This document shows, piece after piece, positions 14,711-18,720 of a DNA stretch of 18,720 nt (positions within the stretch are counted from its first letter, which is position 1; every line of letters starts with the position of its first letter). The position numbers and the translations under genes were made by a program. The notes beneath the pieces are model-generated. The model was given only the letters and a program-made list of their open reading frames with translations. It did not search any database and was not told where the DNA came from. Source of the stretch: SVTX01 sp051867975 (lineage in GTDB: Bacteria > Bacillota > Clostridia > Oscillospirales > CAG-272); the NCBI GenBank assembly GCA_051867975.1, contig JBJDZM010000004.1, positions 1-18,720 on the forward strand, in the 5' to 3' direction.

Positions 14711-15835
14711 ATGGCAAGTGTAAAACTAACTAATGTAAAGAAGATATACGGCAAGGATACGGTTGCGGTTCAGGACTTCAATCTTGATATTGCCGATAAA
14801 GAATTTATCGTTTTCGTAGGTCCTTCGGGCTGCGGAAAATCAACTACATTGCGCATGATAGCAGGACTTGAAGATATTTCGGCGGGAACGGTCGAGATAG
14901 ACGGAGTTGTCGTAAATGACCTTCAGCCTCGCGACAGAGATATTGCGATGGTATTCCAAAACTACGCTCTTTATCCTCATCTTACCGTATTCGAGAACAT
15001 GGCATTCAGTCTGAGACTCAAAAAAGTACCTAATGACGTTGTTTATCAGAAGGTAACAGAGGCTGCCGAGATCCTCGGTATTACGGAGTATCTGACGAGA
15101 AAGCCCCGCGCTCTTTCGGGCGGACAGAGACAGAGAGTTGCAATCGGTCGTGCTATGGTAAGAGACAGTAAGGTATTCCTCATGGATGAGCCTCTTTCCA
15201 ACCTCGATGCAAAGCTCCGTAACCAGATGAGAGCAGAGATAATCATGCTTCGTCAGAAGATCGACACGACGTTCATATACGTAACTCATGACCAGACCGA
15301 GGCAATGACGCTCGGAGACCGCATAGTTATTATGAAGGACGGATATATTCAGCAGGTCGGAACACCTACCGAGGTGTTTGACATGCCCGACAATCTTTTT
15401 GTCGCTGAATTTATCGGTGCTCCCAAGATGAATACATTTAAAACCAATCTGACATACGAAAACGGAAAATATTATGTTTCTCCGTACGGCAGTAAAATTG
15501 AGGTAACCGGAACAAAGGCTGAAATGCTCAGAGCAAAGGGTATTAACTCACAGGAGATCATCCTCGGTGTCCGTCCCGAACACTTTGTTGTTGCCGACAA
15601 GAACAGCCCTGCCGCGATTCCTTGTAAGATCGTCGTAAACGAGATGATGGGAAGTGAGCTTCACCTGCACGTCGTAGAAGAAAACGGTGATAAGCTTATC
15701 GTCCGTATTCCTACTGTCAAGCTCGATGATGAAGAACGTAATGCTTTGATTTACGGTGCAACTATCTATGTAACCTTTGAATCAAAGGTCATGCATTTCT
15801 TCGACCCCGAAACAGAGAAGAATCTCTTGGTATAA
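14711..15835 (+). CDS. malK: Multiple-sugar ABC transporter ATPase (MalK/MsmX/UgpC family)
   Basis: This 374-residue cytoplasmic ATPase powers CUT1 sugar importers. The motifs are complete: Walker A GPSGCGKST (37-45), Q-loop Gln83, the signature LSGGQ (135-139), Walker B VFLMDE (155-160) with catalytic Glu160, D-loop SNLD (163-166) and H-loop His193. Residues about 240-374 form the MalK-type OB/TOBE regulatory domain (LGVRPEHF at 285-292). Such ATPases in Gram-positive bacteria often serve several sugar transporters. Here the gene is the last of the malEFGK order, with AGAGGG upstream, so a dedicated role is likely but sharing cannot be excluded. A strong terminator follows. Confidence 0.95.
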   Translation: MASVKLTNVKKIYGKDTVAVQDFNLDIADKEFIVFVGPSGCGKSTTLRMIAGLEDISAGTVEIDGVVVNDLQPRDRDIAMVFQNYALYPHLTVFENMAFSLRLKKVPNDVVYQKVTEAAEILGITEYLTRKPRALSGGQRQRVAIGRAMVRDSKVFLMDEPLSNLDAKLRNQMRAEIIMLRQKIDTTFIYVTHDQTEAMTLGDRIVIMKDGYIQQVGTPTEVFDMPDNLFVAEFIGAPKMNTFKTNLTYENGKYYVSPYGSKIEVTGTKAEMLRAKGINSQEIILGVRPEHFVVADKNSPAAIPCKIVVNEMMGSELHLHVVEENGDKLIVRIPTVKLDDEERNALIYGATIYVTFESKVMHFFDPETEKNLLV

Positions 15836-15848
15836 AATTTGCTATAAT

Positions 15849-15880
15849 ACTCCGTCGAGCAATCGGCGGAGTGTTTTTGT
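15849..15880 (+). terminator. Intrinsic terminator of the malEFGK operon
   Basis: ACTCCGTCGA (15849-15858) pairs with TCGGCGGAGT (15863-15872): ten pairs with one G-T wobble, closed by a GCAA tetraloop of the stable GNRA type. GTTTTTGT follows directly. It lies 14 nt after the malK stop. Confidence 0.92.
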
Positions 15881-15891
15881 AAAAGGAGCTA

Positions 15892-15920
15892 TTGAATTTT
15901 TAAAACTTATGTGTTATAAT
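15892..15920 (+). promoter_or_regulatory. Promoter of the accessory GNAT gene group
   Basis: TTGAAT (15892-15897), a 17-nt spacer and TATAAT (15915-15920) with TG at 15912-15913 give a good sigma-A promoter with an extended -10. It sits just after the malK terminator. The start is expected near 15927, which leaves a leader of about 155 nt before the GNAT gene. Confidence 0.8.
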
Positions 15921-15969
15921 TAAATCAGCCGACATAGGCAAAATAAATTTAATTTTAGGAGAGTGCTTT

Positions 15970-16005
15970 TTGAACAAGTACAAAACAACGGAGATTGCGG
16001 CATAA
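15970..16005 (+). CDS. Possible 11-codon leader peptide upstream of the GNAT gene
   Basis: AGGAGAG (15957-15963) is followed after 6 nt by TTG at 15970. The frame encodes MNKYKTTEIAA (TTG read as Met) and stops at TAA 16003-16005, directly before a hairpin. Spacing and position match leader peptides used in attenuation, but the start is not ATG and a peptide this short can arise by chance. If real, its translation would influence folding of the next 50 nt. Confidence 0.35.
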   Translation: MNKYKTTEIAA

Positions 16006-16055
16006 CCGAGAGGTTTGTTGCAATGTGCAAACCTCCCGGGCATCAGCCATTGTAA
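16006..16055 (+). promoter_or_regulatory. Structured leader RNA: hairpin with possible pseudoknot before the GNAT gene
   Basis: CCG-A-GAGGTTTG (16006-16017) pairs with CAAACCTC-C-CGG (16028-16039): eleven pairs and one mismatch around a 10-nt loop. Eight loop bases, TTGCAATG (16018-16025), are complementary to CATTGTAA (16048-16055) with one G-U pair, so the element can form an H-type pseudoknot or an alternative hairpin. CCTCC in the 3' arm (16032-16036) is also complementary to the GGAGG of the GNAT ribosome binding site (16069-16073). No T tract follows the hairpin. I do not recognise it as a known riboswitch class. Confidence 0.5.
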
Positions 16056-16081
16056 CCGACAAAATACAGGAGGATAAATAA

Positions 16082-16708
16082 ATGAAAACAAACGGTTATA
16101 TCATCAGATCAGAAAAGGCATGCGAACAGAGAACAGTTGAAAATTTGGTAAGAGAGTCATTTTGGAACGTCTACCGCCCCGGAGCATATGAACACTATGT
16201 TCTCCACATAATGCGCAACTGCGAAGGATTTGTGCATGAGTTGAATTTTGTGTTGGAGCTTGACGGCGAAATTATAGGTCAGACCGTATTTGTCAGGTCT
16301 CATATACTTTCAGATGACGGCAGAACAGTTCCGACGTTATCGCTCGGACCTATATGTATCGCTCCCGATTATAAGCGCAAGGGCTACGGCAAAATTTTGC
16401 TTGATTACGCGTTCTATAAGGCAGAGGAACTTGGATACGGAGCCGTAATGTTTGAAGGAAATATCGATTTTTACGGTAAATGCGGCTGTGTTGAAGCATC
16501 AACCTTCAATATCCGCTATCACGACCTACCCGAAGGTGAGAATGCTTCTTTCTTCCTTTGCAAGATACTCAAAGACGGATACCTCGACGGCATTACAGGC
16601 GAATACAGCGTGCCCGATATCTATCTTGTCACCGATGAGGATGTAGAAAATTTCGATAAGTCTTTCCCGCCAAAGCAAAAACTGAAGCTTCCCGGACAGC
16701 TTTTCTGA
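16082..16708 (+). CDS. GNAT family N-acetyltransferase, YhbS-like
   Basis: This 208-residue cytoplasmic protein of the Gcn5-related acetyltransferase fold transfers an acetyl group from acetyl-CoA to an amine that cannot be deduced here. The core is LSLGPICIAPDYKRKGYGKILLDYAF (86-111), where the beta4 strand is followed by the pyrophosphate-binding RKGYGK loop (99-104). FYGKCGC (130-136) is the late GNAT strand region, and residues 145-208 form a less typical C-terminal extension. It resembles the YhbS-like acetyltransferases found in many gut Clostridia. A perfect AGGAGG (16068-16073) lies 8 nt upstream. It is the first gene of the accessory group, separated from the TIGR04076 gene by a strong hairpin. 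Confidence 0.88.
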   Translation: MKTNGYIIRSEKACEQRTVENLVRESFWNVYRPGAYEHYVLHIMRNCEGFVHELNFVLELDGEIIGQTVFVRSHILSDDGRTVPTLSLGPICIAPDYKRKGYGKILLDYAFYKAEELGYGAVMFEGNIDFYGKCGCVEASTFNIRYHDLPEGENASFFLCKILKDGYLDGITGEYSVPDIYLVTDEDVENFDKSFPPKQKLKLPGQLF

Positions 16709-16716
16709 TCTGAGCC

Positions 16717-16758
16717 ACGCCTTCCCCCGTCACGCATTGCGAGATGGGGGAATGGCGT
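16717..16758 (+). terminator. Terminator-like hairpin after the GNAT gene
   Basis: ACGCCTTCCCCC (16717-16728) pairs with GGGGGAA (16746-16752) and GGCGT (16754-16758) around a single bulged T, giving 12 bp. The interior contains a CGC/GCG inner stem. The following T run is short (TTT), so readthrough into the next gene is possible. Confidence 0.7.
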
Positions 16759-16776
16759 TTCAAAACATTTTTGAAA
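16758..16776 (+). promoter_or_regulatory. Second hairpin just before the TIGR04076 ribosome binding site
   Basis: TTTCAAAA (16758-16765) and TTTTGAAA (16769-16776) form a perfect 8-bp stem with a CAT loop. It shares one base with the end of the previous hairpin and lies 4 nt upstream of GGAG (16781-16784). It could provide extra T-rich sequence for termination or a structure that positions the ribosome site. Confidence 0.4.
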
Positions 16777-16794
16777 TATAGGAGTACATGATAT

Positions 16795-17097
16795 ATGAAA
16801 GATGTTAAAATCACAGTCATCCGTAAAGCTCGTTACGACGATCTGATTGAAAAATATGAAAATCCGATCGAACACGCCTGCGATCTGTGCGAAGGTCAGG
16901 TCTTCATCTGCAGGGGCTGGCAAAAGCCCGATGGCTTTTGTGACAGCGCATGGGAAACCGTCTCTCCCTTTGTGTTGACACTTGCGCACGGTGGAGGGAA
17001 CTTCTACGACGGCTGGATGAAGAATGAAAAATCTGCCATGATTTCCTGCAACGACGGCTTCCGTCCGGTCAGCTTCCTGCTTGAAGTTTGTGATTGA
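16795..17097 (+). CDS. TIGR04076 family protein
   Basis: This 100-residue soluble protein has no known function. The sequence MKDVKITVIRKARYDDLIEKY, then CDLCEGQVF (29-37), GWQKPDGFCDSAW (41-53), LTLAHGGGNFYDGW (61-74) and ISCNDGFRPVSF (83-94), matches what I remember of the TIGR04076 family, which is full length here. Four conserved-looking cysteines (29, 32, 49, 85) suggest metal or redox chemistry, but this is inference. The start at 16795 lies 10 nt after GGAG. An ATG at 16788 is out of frame. The stop TGA at 17095-17097 is followed 26 nt later by the GNAT-YoaP start, with that gene's ribosome site in between, so the two are probably co-transcribed. Confidence 0.88.
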   Translation: MKDVKITVIRKARYDDLIEKYENPIEHACDLCEGQVFICRGWQKPDGFCDSAWETVSPFVLTLAHGGGNFYDGWMKNEKSAMISCNDGFRPVSFLLEVCD

Positions 17098-17123
17098 CGA
17101 AACAAAAGAAAGGACAAAGCGAA

Positions 17124-17882
17124 ATGAACAAGTACATCAATTTATCACCCGAGAATATAGAAAAAGAACACGTTTGCTGTGCAATAGGCGACAAAAAGCA
17201 TCAGGCAGGCGTGGAGAGTAAAAAGGAATGGCTCCGCGCAAAATTCGGTGACGGTCACGTGTTCAGAAAATTGGATGCCAGAGGAAAAATCTTTATCGAG
17301 TACGAGCCGATAGAAAGTGCTTGGGTGCCTGTTGAAGGTAAAAACTACGAGTACATTTATTGCCTTTGGGTAGCAGGCAGCTTTAAGGGCAAGGGAATTG
17401 CCGGAGAGCTTATGGAGTATGCGATAAACGATTCGAGGGAAAAGGGCATGAGCGGAATCTGCACCCTTGCATCCAAAAAGAAAAAGCCCTTCATCGGTGA
17501 AAAGAAATTTTTTGAGCATTACGGCTTCAAGGTCGTCGACAGCATCGGAGATTACGAGTTGCTCGCTTTGCAGTTTGATTCAAATCCTACACCCACATTC
17601 AGCGACAGCGCGAGAAAAATGAGAATTGACAGCACTGACTTCACGGTTTTTTACAGTCCCGAATGTCCCTATGTGGAATATGAGGTGAAAGAACTTTCCG
17701 AATACGCCCGGGAAAACGGTATTGCAATCAATTTCATAAAAATCGATTCGCTTGAAAAGGCGAAAAACGCTCCCTGCGTATTCAATAATTGGGCTAATTT
17801 TTATAAGGGAGAGTTTGTTTCAAATACCATATTGAATTCAAACTCGTTTGCAAAACTGTTGGAAGGAAAGGACAGGCAATAA
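17124..17882 (+). CDS. GNAT acetyltransferase with a C-terminal YoaP domain
   Basis: This is a two-part cytoplasmic protein of 252 residues. I chose ATG 17124 (MNKYINL) because AGAAAGG lies about 10 nt upstream; a frame open from 17094 has no site. The N-terminal part (1-150) is a GNAT domain: HVCCAIGDKK (16-25), YIYCLWVAGSFKGKGIAGELMEYA (77-100) with the acetyl-CoA loop KGKGIAG (88-94), and FFEHYGFKVVD (129-139). Residues 172-250 match the YoaP type: TVFYSPECPYVEYEVKEL (174-191), with Cys181 in a thioredoxin-like YSxxCPY site, then INFIKIDSLEKAKNAPCVFNNWANFYKGEFVS. The fusion is known in Bacilli and Clostridia but its substrate is not. It shares a transcript with the TIGR04076 gene and probably with the DUF5131 gene 22 nt downstream. 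Confidence 0.9.
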   Translation: MNKYINLSPENIEKEHVCCAIGDKKHQAGVESKKEWLRAKFGDGHVFRKLDARGKIFIEYEPIESAWVPVEGKNYEYIYCLWVAGSFKGKGIAGELMEYAINDSREKGMSGICTLASKKKKPFIGEKKFFEHYGFKVVDSIGDYELLALQFDSNPTPTFSDSARKMRIDSTDFTVFYSPECPYVEYEVKELSEYARENGIAINFIKIDSLEKAKNAPCVFNNWANFYKGEFVSNTILNSNSFAKLLEGKDRQ

Positions 17883-17904
17883 AAATGGGAAAGGAGATGC
17901 GATT

Positions 17905-18642
17905 ATGGCATCCATGTGGGACCCGTGGCGCGGTTGTCACAAGTGCAGCGACGGATGTTTATATTGTTACATACACAAGGGCGACGCCAAGCGCGGAGTG
18001 AATACCGATGAGATCGTTAAAACATCGAAGTTTACAAAACCGATAGAAAAGAAGAAAAACGGCGAATATAAGATGCCGTCGGGGCTTGTATACGTCTGCT
18101 TTTCCTCGGACTTTTTGATTGAGGAAGCCGATGAGTGGCGAGGGGAATGTTGGCAAATGATAAAAGAGCGCGCCGACTGCACGTTCCTGTTTCTAACCAA
18201 GCGGATCGACAGATTCATGCGATGTGTCCCCGACGATTGGGGAAGCGGTTATGATAACGTCGTGGTCTGCTGTACGGTGGAAGATCAAAAGAACGCCGAC
18301 CGCAAGCTTTCAATATTTAAGAATTTACCAATAAAACACAAGCAAATAACAGCACAGCCTCTTATCGGGGATATCGATATGGAAAGTTTTCTTGACGGCA
18401 TCGAATGTGTCGTCGTTGGCGGTGAATCGGACAGCAATGCCCGTCCGCTTTATTACGATTGGGTTCTCCATATCCGCGAACAGTGCATCAGAGCTGATGT
18501 CAGCTTTGAATTTCGTCAGTGTGGTACACATTTTATCAAGGACGGGAAAGAGTACAAGCTGCAGGTCAAGGAATTAATGAAACAGGCACGGCTTGCAGAA
18601 ATAAATTATCAGAGCAAGAGGGGAGAATCTTTTCCAACATAA
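17905..18642 (+). CDS. DUF5131 (phage Gp37/Gp68) family protein
   Basis: This 245-residue protein has no established biochemical function. I chose ATG 17905 (MASMWDPWRG) because AAAGGAG lies 8 nt upstream; the frame is open back to 17848 without a site. The N-terminal WDPWRGCHKCSDGCLYCY carries Cys11, 14, 18 and 21. Cys11-x6-Cys18-x2-Cys21 fits the three-cysteine motif of the family and could bind an Fe-S cluster or zinc. VYVCFSSDFL (62-71), FLFLTKR (94-100), the VGGESDSNARPLYYDWVLHIREQC block (171-194) and FEFRQCG (201-207) are further hallmarks. Relatives occur in phages and near TcmP-type genes, but no TcmP-like gene lies in this window. The tryptophan usual in the family's late KQWG-like motif is Cys206 here. 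Confidence 0.88.
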   Translation: MASMWDPWRGCHKCSDGCLYCYIHKGDAKRGVNTDEIVKTSKFTKPIEKKKNGEYKMPSGLVYVCFSSDFLIEEADEWRGECWQMIKERADCTFLFLTKRIDRFMRCVPDDWGSGYDNVVVCCTVEDQKNADRKLSIFKNLPIKHKQITAQPLIGDIDMESFLDGIECVVVGGESDSNARPLYYDWVLHIREQCIRADVSFEFRQCGTHFIKDGKEYKLQVKELMKQARLAEINYQSKRGESFPT

Positions 18643-18678
18643 CTCCGCAAAAAAGGTCGAGTATTTTTTTCTCCTTTT

Positions 18679-18720
18679 TGCTATAATGAATACATCACAA
18701 AGGGGGTGAGTGCGTGAACG
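18679..18720 (+). promoter_or_regulatory. Promoter and ribosome site of a gene leaving the window
   Basis: TGCTATAAT (18679-18687) is an extended -10; the corresponding -35 (near 18659) is poor. AGGGGGTG (18701-18708) precedes a GTG at 18714-18716 with 5 nt spacing, followed by AAC and the edge. A gene probably starts here but nothing can be said of its product. The stretch from 18643 to 18678 holds only A- and T-rich sequence with a loose inverted repeat. Confidence 0.55.

Noticed and set aside
15841..15852. TGCTATAATACTC, identical to the malE extended -10 region
   Set aside because: No -35 element lies 17 nt upstream, and the following bases form the malK terminator stem. The match is probably chance.
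15900..16091. Minus-strand 63-codon frame in the GNAT leader
   Set aside because: It covers the structured leader and promoter, has no ribosome site and resembles no protein I know.
18647..18681. GCAAAAAAGG / CCTTTTTGC inverted repeat after the DUF5131 gene as a terminator
   Set aside because: The stem is A/T-rich with a bulge and a large loop. No T tract follows, because the -10 of the next gene begins there.
1..18720. CRISPR array, tRNA, rRNA, insertion sequence or prophage signs
   Set aside because: No regularly spaced repeats, tRNA-like cloverleafs, transposase or integrase motifs were seen; the DUF5131 gene alone is not evidence of a prophage.

Overview
The window looks like a chromosomal segment of an anaerobic, probably gut-dwelling Clostridia member (Bacillota; Oscillospirales or Christensenellales are plausible, but the sequence alone does not fix the family). 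The signs are a Clostridia-type rnfCDGEAB operon, Gram-positive style lipoprotein sugar binding, AGGAGG ribosome binding sites, consensus sigma-A promoters, and families common in gut Clostridia (a DUF6512-like membrane protein, TIGR04076, GNAT-YoaP). No rRNA, tRNA, CRISPR array, insertion sequence or attachment site was seen, and no stretch over 300 bases lacks a gene.

Region 1 (1-1196): the C-terminal end of a glycerol kinase, followed after 1 nt by an alpha/beta hydrolase of the monoacylglycerol lipase type. The pair could release glycerol from acylglycerols and phosphorylate it.

Region 2 (1197-6761): a consensus promoter and a 42-nt hairpin leader precede rnfC-D-G-E-A-B, the ferredoxin:NAD+ oxidoreductase ion pump. 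Most junctions overlap. A bcp-type peroxiredoxin overlaps the end of rnfB. RnfG has a non-canonical flavinylation motif and RnfE a four-cysteine tail. A 20-bp hairpin terminator is shared with a convergent membrane protein gene on the minus strand (6757-7281), and both stop codons lie inside the stem.

Region 3 (7354-15880): a glycan-use locus. A promoter drives a lipoprotein GH53 endo-galactanase and a lipoprotein GH13 alpha-amylase. A second, very strong promoter drives a MalE-like binding protein with a SusE/SusF-like C-terminal domain, then MalF, MalG and the ATPase MalK/MsmX. The malE-malF gap holds a terminator-like hairpin, a second long hairpin, and a hairpin between the malF Shine-Dalgarno and its ATG, which would step expression down from the binding protein to the permeases. 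Outside the cell the enzymes would cut galactan and alpha-glucan, and the ABC system would import the oligosaccharides. No regulator gene is present.

Region 4 (15892-18642): an accessory group made of a GNAT acetyltransferase, a TIGR04076 protein, a GNAT-YoaP fusion and a DUF5131 (Gp37/Gp68) protein. The first gene has a leader of about 160 nt with a possible 11-codon leader peptide, a 12-position hairpin, and a loop complementary to downstream sequence (pseudoknot potential). This is the least explained structure in the window. A further promoter and ribosome binding site at the right edge start a gene that leaves the window.
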